From: Methanomethylovorans hollandica DSM 15978
GTDB lineage: Archaea > Halobacteriota > Methanosarcinia > Methanosarcinales > Methanosarcinaceae
Assembly (NCBI RefSeq): GCF_000328665.1
Contig: NC_019977.1
Coordinates: 2,286,011-2,350,010 of the forward strand
Length of the DNA: 64,000 bases
Reading direction: 5' to 3'
Both the position numbers and the translations under genes were made by a program. Positions within the stretch are counted from its first letter, which is position 1. Every line of letters starts with the position of its first letter. The notes under the pieces are model-generated. The model was not told the origin of the DNA and did not search any database. It worked only from the letters and a program-made list of their open reading frames with translations. Shown piece by piece: positions 16,698 through 23,961 of this stretch.

Positions 16698-17993
16698 TCA
16701 CCAGCAGAGCCCTTCGTACTCGATCTTCACAGACAGTTCCTCTGGATCAATGAGGTGTCTGCCGTCAATGACCAGCGGCCTTTTCATAGCGGCGAATTCC
16801 TTGTCCAGCCTGCGGAACTGGTTCCACTCCGTCATGAGCAGGCAGGCATCGGCATCCCGGAGGGCTTCAGCCGCGCTGTCGCAGTAGGTGATGCCGGGGA
16901 ATACCTTCTTCATGTGCTCTGTTGCCATGGGGTCGTATGCGCTCACCTGGGCTTCCTCACGCAGCAGTTCTGCAATGACAGGTATGGAGCGGGATTCCCG
17001 GATGTCGTCGGTGCCGTTCTTGAAGGCCAGGCCAAGCACTGTGATGCGCTTGCCCTGCAGCTCTCCGGCCTTTTCCCGAAGCAGTTTGATCATGCCCATG
17101 GGCTGCTCTTCATTGACATCGATAACTGAGCGCAGCAGCCTGGGCGTATAGCCGAGTTCTTCCGCCTTGCCTATGATAGCCCGCACATCCTTGGGGAAGC
17201 AGGAGCCTCCGAAGCCTGCTCCGCAGTTGAGGAAATCAGGTGCTATCCTGTAGTCCTTACCCACTTCCTCCATGACGGCATACGTGTCTATGCCAAGCAT
17301 CTTGCAGATGTTGCCCATCTCGTTGGCAAAGGAGATCTTGGTGGCCAGCAGGGCGTTGTTGGCGTATTTGATCATCTCTGCGGTGGTGGGCTGGGTGTGG
17401 GTGACTTCGCAGTCAAGCCCGCGGTACAGCTCGGACACCATGAAGAACGTCCTTTCATCGATGGCTCCCACCACGATCTTATCCGGGTGCATGAAATCGT
17501 ACACTGCCTTGCCTTCCCTGAGGAACTCGGGGTTCATGGCAACACCGAAATCCTTGCCAGCCTTCTTCCCGCAATAGCTCTCAAGCACAGGCAGGACGAA
17601 CTTCTCCGTAGTTTCCGGCACTACGGTGCTTTTCACAACGACCACATGGTAATGGTCCTTCTTCGCCATGGCCTCTCCCAGGCTCACAGCTGCGGATTCC
17701 ACTATGGACAGGTCGATGTTGCCCTTCTCGTCGGAAGGCGTGCCCACGCAGATGAAGGACACGTCCGACCTCTGCACCGCATAATCATAGTCCGATGTGG
17801 CTATGATGCGTTTCTCGGCATGCTTTGTCAACAGCTCGTCCAGCCCTTCCTCCCAGATAGGGGCTTTGCCGGCATTGATCATGCTCACCTTCTTCTCATC
17901 CACGTCCACACAGATAACTTCATGACCCAGTTCCGCAAAACACGCTGCAGTGACCGAGCCAACATAACCGGTACCAATAACTGAAATTCTCAT
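16698..17993 (-). CDS. UDP-glucose/GDP-mannose 6-dehydrogenase family
   Basis: Oxidises a nucleotide sugar to the uronic acid with two NAD+. An N-terminal Rossmann fold starts MRISVIGTGYVGSVTAACF. The catalytic cysteine lies in CGAGFGGSCFPKDVRAI near residue 260, and the C-terminal domain has VLGLAFKNGTDDIRESRS. At 431 residues it has standard length. The likely substrate is UDP-glucose (compare archaeal AglM, for S-layer or exopolysaccharide uronic acids), but GDP-mannose or UDP-N-acetyl sugars cannot be excluded. The gene looks visibly more GC-rich than its surroundings. An AT-rich 410-bp upstream region separates it from the DRG gene. Confidence 0.9.
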   Translation of the reverse strand: MRISVIGTGYVGSVTAACFAELGHEVICVDVDEKKVSMINAGKAPIWEEGLDELLTKHAEKRIIATSDYDYAVQRSDVSFICVGTPSDEKGNIDLSIVESAAVSLGEAMAKKDHYHVVVVKSTVVPETTEKFVLPVLESYCGKKAGKDFGVAMNPEFLREGKAVYDFMHPDKIVVGAIDERTFFMVSELYRGLDCEVTHTQPTTAEMIKYANNALLATKISFANEMGNICKMLGIDTYAVMEEVGKDYRIAPDFLNCGAGFGGSCFPKDVRAIIGKAEELGYTPRLLRSVIDVNEEQPMGMIKLLREKAGELQGKRITVLGLAFKNGTDDIRESRSIPVIAELLREEAQVSAYDPMATEHMKKVFPGITYCDSAAEALRDADACLLMTEWNQFRRLDKEFAAMKRPLVIDGRHLIDPEELSVKIEYEGLCW

Positions 17994-18406
17994 AATGAAC
18001 TCTCCTACAGTAATAAATTGTTATAAAATATATATTAGTATTGTGAGGTGAAAGGTGTTATAATGATTTTTATGAATATTTGAGTGATCAGTACTTTTAA
18101 GTAAATTCTCGAATCAATTAACATGGTCGCAAATTTTTATAAAAGATAAAGTCTACAAAAAAAGTAAGATTCTTTATGTTTCATGGACTGTTATTCTTCA
18201 TCAAGTCCACTATTATATATCAAAAGAAATTTTCTATTTCACATTCCAAATTCATCCATATTTTTACCTTTTTATTTTCTCCTCCAATCGATCATCATAT
18301 ACAATGTCTTTTTATACTCCCATTACCATCATGTGACAAGCTTTAAAGTCACAATTGCAGCAAAAGTATAATTTATATTTTACAATTATTCTAATGGCAG
18401 GTCCGA
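17994..18406. other. AT-rich intergenic region between divergent genes
   Basis: Very AT-rich. It holds the promoters of ugd (minus) and drg (plus; TTTATATTT at 18372-18380 is the likely TATA box). A 62-codon open frame at 18183-18371 has a low-complexity aromatic composition and no ribosome-binding site and is not believed. No repeat or RNA was recognised. Confidence 0.5.
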
Positions 18407-19498
18407 ATGAGTATACAAGAGGAGATCGCGCAGGTCGAGGAAGAGTTAAAGAACACCGTCTATAACAAGGCCACATCTCATCACATAGGCAAGCTGAAGG
18501 CCAAGCTTGCCCGTCTGCGGGACGAGGTGGTAAAGAGAGCTGCAAGCAAGTCCTCAGGTGAAGGTTATTCCGTAAAGAAATCGGGTGATGCCACCGTTAC
18601 TCTGGTGGGCTTCCCATCGGTGGGTAAGTCCACGCTGCTCAACAAGCTCACTGATGCCAATTCAGAGGTGGGGGCCTATGAGTTCACCACACTGGATGTC
18701 ATTCCGGGTGCCATGGAATATAAGAACGCCACCATCCAGATCCTGGACGTGCCCGGACTGGTCAAGGGTGCAGCAAGCGGCAGAGGCAGGGGCAAAGAGG
18801 TCATAGCGGTGGTCAGGAACACCAATCTGGTTCTGTTCATGCTGGATGTGTTCCAGCTGCAGCACTATGATATCCTTAAAGAGGAATTATATCAGGCTGG
18901 CATAAGGCTCGACCAGAGAGCTCCGGATGTAGTTATCAAGAGGCAGGACAGGGGAGGAGTCATCGTCAGCTCTACAAAGGAGCTGGAGATGGATGAGGAC
19001 CTTATCAAGGACATACTAAATGAGTACAAGATCCATAATGCCCACGTGCTCATCAGGGATAACATAAACATTGACCAGCTCATAGATGCCGTGATGGGCA
19101 ACAGGGTGTACATCCCGTCCATCATCGCAGTGAACAAGGTCGACCTGGCCGATCCCATGTCCCTGGAAGCAGCAAAAAGGAAATTCCCGGATGCAGCGTT
19201 CATCTCCGCCGACCGGGATGTGGACCTCCACATTGTGCAAGACAACATCTATGATGCTCTGGATTTCATCAGGATCTATCTTAAACCGCAGGGAGGACCT
19301 GCGGACCTCGAAGAGCCTATGATAGTGCAGAACGGAACCACCGTGGGCGATGTCTGTGACAAGCTGCACAGGGATTTCCGCAGGAAGTTCAGGTATTCCC
19401 AGATATGGGGCAGGTCTGCCAAGCACCCCGGCCAGAGGGCAGGTCTTGACCACGTGCTCAAGGATGAAGACCTAGTAACACTTATCATCAATATGTGA
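18407..19498 (+). CDS. DRG-family GTP-binding protein (Obg superfamily, TGS domain)
   Basis: Archaeal homologue of eukaryotic developmentally regulated GTPases; translation-associated. An N-terminal helical region (residues 1-60) precedes the G domain. G1 is GFPSVGKST near 69, switch II is LDVPGLVKGAASGRGRGKE near 112, and G4 is AVNKVDLAD near 245. A TGS domain ends the chain (about 290-363, with PMIVQNGTTVGDVCDKLHRDF). Length 363 is typical. The start is placed at the ATG after GGCAGGTCCGA. It stands alone on the plus strand and is followed by tRNA-Gln. Confidence 0.93.
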   Translation: MSIQEEIAQVEEELKNTVYNKATSHHIGKLKAKLARLRDEVVKRAASKSSGEGYSVKKSGDATVTLVGFPSVGKSTLLNKLTDANSEVGAYEFTTLDVIPGAMEYKNATIQILDVPGLVKGAASGRGRGKEVIAVVRNTNLVLFMLDVFQLQHYDILKEELYQAGIRLDQRAPDVVIKRQDRGGVIVSSTKELEMDEDLIKDILNEYKIHNAHVLIRDNINIDQLIDAVMGNRVYIPSIIAVNKVDLADPMSLEAAKRKFPDAAFISADRDVDLHIVQDNIYDALDFIRIYLKPQGGPADLEEPMIVQNGTTVGDVCDKLHRDFRRKFRYSQIWGRSAKHPGQRAGLDHVLKDEDLVTLIINM

Positions 19499-19568
19499 CA
19501 ATCGATAACCATAAGAACCAGCAGGTCTATATCGACCCTGCATCGGTCCGACAGTAATAATACAGCAT

Positions 19569-19641
19569 AGTCCTGTAGGGTAGTGGTCAATCCTTTCGGC
19601 CTTTGGAGCCGAAGACGGTGGTTCGAATCCGCCCAGGACTA
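19569..19641 (+). tRNA. tRNA-Gln (anticodon TTG)
   Basis: Acceptor arms AGTCCTG (19569-19575) and CAGGACT (19634-19640) pair fully, with discriminator A. The anticodon stem TCGGC/GCCGA encloses the loop CTTTGGA with anticodon TTG. The T arm GGTGG-TTCGAAT-CCGCC is intact. No CCA is encoded. A TATA-like CTATAT lies at 19531-19536. Confidence 0.93.
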
Positions 19642-20194
19642 TAAACACATTTTTGGTAGTTCTAAGATGTTACTGCATTCTACTCCCTTTTTTAGGCAAC
19701 TGATGTTTTGCGACTTTGAGTTAAAAACAATGTACAGTAAAATATCAATGGATCAAAACAACAACTTCGGGATCTCTATAGATTAAAGAGTATTTGATTG
19801 ACCCTTTTTTCTAGCCAATATAAGCCATGAGCTGCACACACCTCTAAATTCCATAATTGATTTTTCTGATCTTCTCCCAAATGACCATACTTGATATCTC
19901 AAAAAAAGAAGCTGGGAAAATGTAATTGTCATGTGAAAGCATATCTTATTGTGATCTCCTACGCACTCAAAAGGGCTGCAGATCGGACAAGATATGTCAC
20001 TAAAGCATATTACAGGTTTAAAAATCACTTTCACACTGCATAGTTTAAATTCTTGAATCAGTAAAAGCTATATCTATTTGTACGCCGAGTTTCAGGGCGT
20101 ACTATAAACACACCATCGGGAGCATCCGTACAATATGCTCCCGTTATTTTTATCAGGTTTCTTTAGGATGGAACGACATCTCATAGATTCTTTG
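19642..20194. other. Intergenic region after tRNA-Gln, with two hairpins
   Basis: No credible protein gene; open frames here are short, with no ribosome-binding site. The right part holds two consecutive hairpins and a T-run (see the candidate RNA at 20070-20155). The rest is AT-rich with nothing recognised. Confidence 0.5.
20070..20155 (+). ncRNA. Candidate small RNA of about 85 nt with two hairpins
   Basis: Hairpin 1: GTACGCC (20080-20086) and GGCGTAC (20096-20102), 7 bp with 9-nt loop. Hairpin 2: CGGGAGCAT (20117-20125) and ATGCTCCCG (20135-20143), 9 bp with 9-nt loop, directly followed by TTATTTTTATC, as in an intrinsic terminator. A TATA-like GTTTAAAT at 20043-20050 would start a transcript near 20072. 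No plus-strand protein gene lies upstream that needs this terminator. Confidence 0.4.
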
Positions 20195-20392
20195 TTAGTG
20201 GACAATGGCATAATTCTCTAAAGATTCATGTTTCTGGACCTCTACAGAGAAAGGTTCTGTATATATATGATCCTCTTTATGCTTCGCCAGAGCAAAGCCC
20301 ACAAAAGACAATCCGATTCCTAGGTAAGGATGTTCAACGATGATAAGGCCAACAGCGGCTGTAAGGAATAATGACCAGTATTTTTCAAGCAT
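20195..20392 (-). CDS. Small membrane protein, 65 residues, unknown function
   Basis: Translation from the ATG at 20392 gives MLEKYWSLFLTAAVGLIIVE followed by a second short hydrophobic stretch (YLGIGLSFVGFALA) and a polar tail. This is a hairpin of two membrane helices. The frame extends to 20440, but a TATA box (TATATATAAA at 20411-20420, minus strand) lies about 20-25 nt before 20392 and no ribosome-binding site is present, so a leaderless start is likely. No family recognised. Confidence 0.5.
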   Translation of the reverse strand: MLEKYWSLFLTAAVGLIIVEHPYLGIGLSFVGFALAKHKEDHIYTEPFSVEVQKHESLENYAIVH

Positions 20393-20410
20393 GCTATCTA
20401 AAACAGACTC

Positions 20411-20420
20411 TTTATATATA
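20411..20420 (-). promoter_or_regulatory. TATA box for the small membrane protein gene
   Basis: TATATATAAA on the minus strand, centred about 23 nt before the ATG at 20392, the spacing expected for a leaderless archaeal transcript. Confidence 0.45.
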
Positions 20421-20660
20421 AACGAAATTTTAATAAACAATCGTGAGGATATTTTATAATGATTTATAATTAAGGTATCCTGTGTGCATTTAACTTTTGT
20501 TTATCATTTATAAAATATTGACAAAATGAAACTTAATATACTTTAATTTATATATTAAAATTTAAAGGTTTGTAACTTAACAAGATCAGCCTAGCCTATA
20601 AACTCAGATTTAGTTAAGCTATTGAAATGCTGTTTCGTGGAATGGACGGAGGTGAGATTA

Positions 20661-20708
20661 ATGGAAATTATAGTTAAACACCGATGGTTTGTAACTTATG
20701 AATGCTAA
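20661..20708 (+). CDS. 15-codon leader-like peptide ORF
   Basis: A perfect GGAGGTGA ribosome-binding site (20649-20656) precedes an ATG at 20661 that encodes MEIIVKHRWFVTYEC and stops at 20706-20708. This is one of the strongest ribosome-binding sites in the window, placed before a peptide too short for a normal protein. Its stop overlaps the ATG (20702) of the next small ORF as ATGCTAA. It could be a leader peptide or a device to load ribosomes for the second ORF. Confidence 0.45.
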   Translation: MEIIVKHRWFVTYEC

Positions 20709-20753
20709 AATCGCATTCAATAGATGGTGATGTTAATACCATAAGTTTCAAAC
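20687..20753 (+). promoter_or_regulatory. Nested hairpins over the start codon of the 51-residue ORF
   Basis: GTTTGTAACTTATG (20687-20700) and CATAAGTTTCAAAC (20740-20753) are complementary at 13 of 14 positions. Inside the loop GAATGC pairs with GCATTC and covers the ATG at 20702. Part of the left arm, GGTTTGTAACTTA, also occurs as a direct repeat at 20567-20579. The arrangement would let ribosomes on the leader ORF open the start codon. Confidence 0.4.
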
Positions 20754-20857
20754 AAATGGTTAATAACTATAAAGAACAGAAGAAAGCTGGAACCAAGAAG
20801 GCTTCCAAGGAAGAGTATCACATCTATCCTTCTAGAGGATCTGAGAGTAGAAAGTAA
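20702..20857 (+). CDS. Small basic protein, 51 residues, translationally coupled
   Basis: The ATG at 20702 is preceded in frame by TGA, so the start is fixed. The product starts MLKSHSIDGDVNTISF and is lysine/serine-rich (YKEQKKAGTKKASKEEYH, ending SRGSESRK), hydrophilic and without a membrane segment. It has no own ribosome-binding site; the start overlaps the stop of a 15-codon ORF that has a strong one. The start codon lies in a hairpin (GAATGC 20700-20705 with GCATTC 20713-20718) inside a larger inverted repeat. A good terminator follows at 20891. No family recognised; a nucleic-acid or protein-binding small regulator is possible. Confidence 0.5.
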   Translation: MLKSHSIDGDVNTISFKQMVNNYKEQKKAGTKKASKEEYHIYPSRGSESRK

Positions 20858-20890
20858 TTAGTATAGATACTTTGGTCAGAACTATGTTCA

Positions 20891-20920
20891 CGGGAGGGAA
20901 ACCTCCTGCCGTTTTCTTAT
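20891..20920 (+). terminator. Intrinsic-type terminator after the 51-residue ORF
   Basis: CGGGAGG (20891-20897), GAAA tetraloop, CCTCCTG (20902-20908), then CCGTTTTCTTATTCT. Seven pairs closed by a GNRA loop and followed by a T-rich run. Confidence 0.6.
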
Positions 20921-21653
20921 TCTGTTCCCCTGCTTAATATTATATATGGAGTAGCGTTCTTTCTTATGGAACCGTATTTTTTTTAAAGAATGTCAGCATG
21001 GAGGAAAGGTGTTAAGGATCATCACGCTGACATTCATCAAGTTATGAGGGATTTATCCCTTTGCATAAGATCCCACTCCCCCTACAGGGTTGCATATGTT
21101 CATTGGATCATATTGTATATAGGAGCATCCGGATATTATGTTCATAGTACATGTGACTCTCATCCGCTATAGGAATAATATCATATGTTATGGATTTTGC
21201 ATTTGCATGTGAATAGTCTTATACCTCATGACTTTTCCATATGTATGAACAGAATTCTCTGCGTATGAGCAGACATGAAGCAGATGTAAAGGTGGCACTA
21301 AAGGACACGTTAGTCATTTCTGAATGGATCTGACCATATTTTTACTTTTAAATGTTATATTGTGTATCTCTCACAGGTCATTTGCCTTTGTTTACTACCC
21401 TGCAGGATCTTGTTTTTCTTTGGAGTTGTCATGAATGTGGTGTAAATGCGTTCATATTTCTGTCTCATCATTATGAGACTCACTATATTCAAGACTATAG
21501 AAATATTCATATATGTTCTTGATGAGGTATGTACTATATCAATAGCTAAGTGATGACACCAATCCGATCTCTGGGAATTTCCCGGATCGTTCACAGAAAA
21601 AACTATGATCTGGTGTTCATGACCCAAAAAACCAAAAAAAGGAGAAATCTAAT
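20921..21653. other. Gene-poor region with an isolated inverted repeat
   Basis: About 730 bp without a convincing gene. Open frames at 20990-21172 (plus) and 21355-21627 (minus) lack ribosome-binding sites and look unlike coding sequence. It contains the 10-bp inverted repeat at 20988-21035, a small palindrome AGGGATTTATCCCT at 21047-21060, and at its right end the promoter and leader of the zinc-ribbon gene. Confidence 0.45.
20988..21035 (+). repeat. Perfect 10-bp inverted repeat with purine-rich loop
   Basis: GAATGTCAGC (20988-20997) and GCTGACATTC (21026-21035) are exact complements separated by 28 nt. The loop contains GGAGGAAAGGTG, so a folded RNA would display a Shine-Dalgarno-like sequence in the loop. 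A T8 tract lies just upstream (20977-20984). There is no clear gene on either side within 100 bp. Confidence 0.45.
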
Positions 21654-21779
21654 ATGGAATTCGTAACTGTAACCTGTCAGAACTGTGGTAGTAAGATGTA
21701 TGTCCTGAGCAAGTGCGTCCGCAATGTGATGTATTGTACTATCCACTGTCTTGAATCAGGTGCCTCATCAAAGATATGA
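21654..21779 (+). CDS. 41-residue zinc-ribbon-like small protein
   Basis: GGAG at 21641-21644 precedes an ATG at 21654. The product MEFVTVTCQNCGSKMYVLSK has CxxC at residues 8-11, Cys at 21, and C-x3-C at 28-32 (YCTIHC), giving five cysteines and one histidine in 41 residues, enough for a single zinc knuckle or ribbon. It is too short for an enzyme. A perfect 8-bp hairpin starts on its stop codon. Such mini zinc-finger proteins are common in Methanosarcinales and haloarchaea; this one has no assigned role. Confidence 0.65.
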   Translation: MEFVTVTCQNCGSKMYVLSKCVRNVMYCTIHCLESGASSKI

Positions 21780-21798
21780 GTGCTCGTGCTGAGCACTC
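21778..21798 (+). terminator. Hairpin overlapping the stop codon of the zinc-ribbon gene
   Basis: GAGTGCTC (21778-21785), loop GTGCT, GAGCACTC (21791-21798): eight perfect pairs beginning inside the TGA stop. No strong T-run follows, so it may be an mRNA 3' stabiliser rather than a terminator. Confidence 0.45.
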
Positions 21799-21909
21799 AC
21801 GCCTTAGCTTCTTAGCAGCTTTGCGTTGATCAAGAAGTATATAAATAGACTAAAAAAGAGGTTTATCAACTTTTTCATAAAAAGTGTAACATTAAAGAAA
21901 CCTCTATGT

Positions 21910-22137
21910 TCAGTTTTTGTTCTTGAGCTTTTCAAGCAAAGAGGAAACTCTTTCTTTGGCCTGTTCTGTTTCCTGCATGTCCTTTGTAATATATATGTTC
22001 AAAATATCTCCCTCCTTACTTCCTTCCGGCAATAAAGAAAGAAGAATACTCACCTCAGTAGTTTCTTCTGGCCTGATAAGCAATACAGCGATCTGGTCTT
22101 CTATCCTGTCCAGCGTGGCTTTGATTATCATCTTCAT
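21910..22137 (-). CDS. DUF3006-like small protein
   Basis: A 75-residue protein starting MKMIIKATLDRIEDQIAVLL with a central SLLPEGSKEGDILNIYI, the pattern of DUF3006. Such proteins are often encoded directly downstream of secreted MBL/ComEC-like proteins in bacteria and archaea. Here its ATG overlaps the stop of that gene by four bases (ATGA at 22134-22137), so the two are translationally coupled. The C-terminus is a charged helix (ETEQAKERVSSLLEKLKNK). It probably forms a small beta-barrel. Function unknown; the gene pairing suggests it partners the MBL protein. Confidence 0.75.
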   Translation of the reverse strand: MKMIIKATLDRIEDQIAVLLIRPEETTEVSILLSLLPEGSKEGDILNIYITKDMQETEQAKERVSSLLEKLKNKN

Positions 22138-23486
22138 CCCCTCAGTGAGTCTGCAAGGCTTCCTTCATTATAATAGAGGGAAGCAGTATCAACATCATTG
22201 TTCCATAAAGGATCTCCACTTATTCCATTTGATTCCAGTTCGAACGAGGAGGAAGTAGATGTGTGCTTGTCATCCTCGTCTTTGATCTGCCAACCCATGA
22301 GATCCACAGAAGAAAAAACCGGATCCCTTATCTTTACAAACTCTTCTTTAAGGCTCAGACTAATGATTTTTATTCCCTCATCTATGGTGCTTGTTTCAAC
22401 AGGCGAGACCACTGCACCTTTTGAGGCAGATCTAGTTGTTGTATCTGTAGTGGTTACTGTACTTGTGATGCTGTTTTTGCCACCAGCTATCTTTTCTGTG
22501 GTCACAGTGTATGTAGAACCGTCTGTTGTAATGCTTATTGTACCATGATGATCTGTTCTGTAAACTGTGGATACGCTCTGAAGCCGCTGCAATATCTCAG
22601 TGTGTGGGTGTCCATAATCATTATCTGCGCCTACTTCTATGATGCTTATCTCTGGACTAACAGATGAAATGAATTCATGTCCTGAACCGGAAGTACTCGC
22701 ATGATGACCTACTTTGAGGATATCTGCGTCCACATTATAGCCTGCACCCACAATGTTTTCCTCAGCTTCGAGGCCGGCATCTCCCATAAGCAGAAAAGAT
22801 ACATCTCCATGTGTGATCTTAATAACCACCGAGTTCTCGTTGAGCTCTTCAGATTGTTCTTTTTTAGGATTAAGTACCAGGATCTCCGTTCCAGGAGCAA
22901 GATCGATGGTTTCCCCTCTTTCTGCCACATGGAAAGGAATGTTCTTTGTATCAATTGCCATCAACATGTTTTCATATGTCTTTGAAGTGTGTGGGTATCC
23001 CGAGTCTATGAACTGACCTACAGGATAATTATTAAGTATTGTGAGCATTCCTCCGATATGATCTGCGTGTGGATGGGTTGCAACCACATAGTCCAAGGAG
23101 GAAATCTTTCGTTCCTTGAGGAATGCTGAGACTGTGTAACCCATTTGATTTTCACCGGCATCTACCAGCATGGTCTTTCCAGCATATTCGATGAAAATAG
23201 AGTCTCCCTGGCCAACATCTATAAAGTGAACAGTCAGGTTCTCTCTTTGAGAAGATGCAGATGGTGTTTGTTCAGGTATGGAATATTGTATTTCAGATGT
23301 TGCTTCGTTTACAGGATCATTCTCGATTGTTTCTTTCACAGGCTCATAAGTTTGTTGTGCATTATTGTCTGCAATCTCTTGCTGTTGAGCAGCAGGCTTG
23401 TTTTGTTGATAAGCCATTTGTCCCAAGATCCCAAGAAACACAAACACAGCAATAATTATCAGTATCCATTTTAATATTTTGTTCAT
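22134..23486 (-). CDS. Exported ComEC-like metallo-beta-lactamase-fold protein with C-terminal lamin-tail-like region
   Basis: The ATG at 23486 starts MNKILKWILIIIAVFVFLGI, a signal anchor; upstream codons of the frame (to 23639) are ignored. Residues 50-95 are a Gln/Glu/Ser linker. The MBL domain follows, with HFIDVGQGDSIFIEYAGKTM, the metal motif ATHPHADHIGG, LLMGDAG and VGHHASTSGSG, matching the C-terminal domain of ComEC/Rec2. The last 80 residues (DLMGWQIKDEDDK...WNNDVDTASLYYNEG) look like a shortened lamin-tail domain. It would act outside the membrane, probably as a nuclease or phosphodiesterase. There is no ComEC channel domain, so it is not a DNA-uptake pore. It forms an operon with DUF3006. 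Confidence 0.85.
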   Translation of the reverse strand: MNKILKWILIIIAVFVFLGILGQMAYQQNKPAAQQQEIADNNAQQTYEPVKETIENDPVNEATSEIQYSIPEQTPSASSQRENLTVHFIDVGQGDSIFIEYAGKTMLVDAGENQMGYTVSAFLKERKISSLDYVVATHPHADHIGGMLTILNNYPVGQFIDSGYPHTSKTYENMLMAIDTKNIPFHVAERGETIDLAPGTEILVLNPKKEQSEELNENSVVIKITHGDVSFLLMGDAGLEAEENIVGAGYNVDADILKVGHHASTSGSGHEFISSVSPEISIIEVGADNDYGHPHTEILQRLQSVSTVYRTDHHGTISITTDGSTYTVTTEKIAGGKNSITSTVTTTDTTTRSASKGAVVSPVETSTIDEGIKIISLSLKEEFVKIRDPVFSSVDLMGWQIKDEDDKHTSTSSSFELESNGISGDPLWNNDVDTASLYYNEGSLADSLRG

Positions 23487-23961
23487 ATTTTTCCATCCAA
23501 TAGAGAGAATAAAAGTGAATGTGCATCTGACATATACTTGTCGAACAGTTTCTTGTTTATTTAAAAGGTGTATTTCTAGTGGAGTTTTTAGGTCCGGAAA
23601 AAATGGTTGAGATGAAGATGCATGCCAGCTATGGCACACACACCTTGATCGTGTACCTAAGTAAAAAATAGTTCTGCACCATTACACTCGCAGCAGCAGG
23701 CTATATTTTTGATAGTTAAGTGTTAATAAGAATATAGCATTTTCTAACAAAGCATGGTGCTATTTGTTGGCGCAAATAGCTTTATCATGATCACTCATTC
23801 TCAAGATATCGACGATCAGGACAGTTTGCTCCGATCATGGACATGCTCTTTAACTCTTTTTCTGAGAACTTACACCTCATATTTCTGATATCATTCCATT
23901 TGTCATGTTAATTCTCTTGTTCCGGATAACATCAATATATAATGAAGTATGATCATTTTCT
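23487..23961. other. Divergent intergenic region with a hairpin
   Basis: It contains the promoters of the MBL gene (minus) and the SAM hydrolase gene (plus). An 8-bp perfect hairpin GCTATTTG-TTGGCG-CAAATAGC sits at 23759-23780 between them, away from either start. No small ORF with a ribosome-binding site was seen. Confidence 0.5.
23934..23943 (+). promoter_or_regulatory. TATA box of the SAM hydrolase gene
   Basis: AATATATAAT at about 23934-23943 lies some 23 nt before the ATG at 23962, and no ribosome-binding site is present, so a leaderless transcript is likely. Confidence 0.5.

Noticed and set aside
18183-18371. 62-codon open frame upstream of drg
   Set aside because: Low-complexity Phe/Ile/Tyr/Ser composition from an AT-rich promoter region; no ribosome-binding site.
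20990-21172. 60-codon plus-strand open frame
   Set aside because: It starts inside the left arm of an inverted repeat after a T8 tract, with no ribosome-binding site, and its composition is not protein-like.
21355-21627. 90-codon minus-strand open frame
   Set aside because: No ribosome-binding site or TATA box, odd composition with many His, Ser and Met residues, and it ends in sequence that looks non-coding. It shows no family motif.
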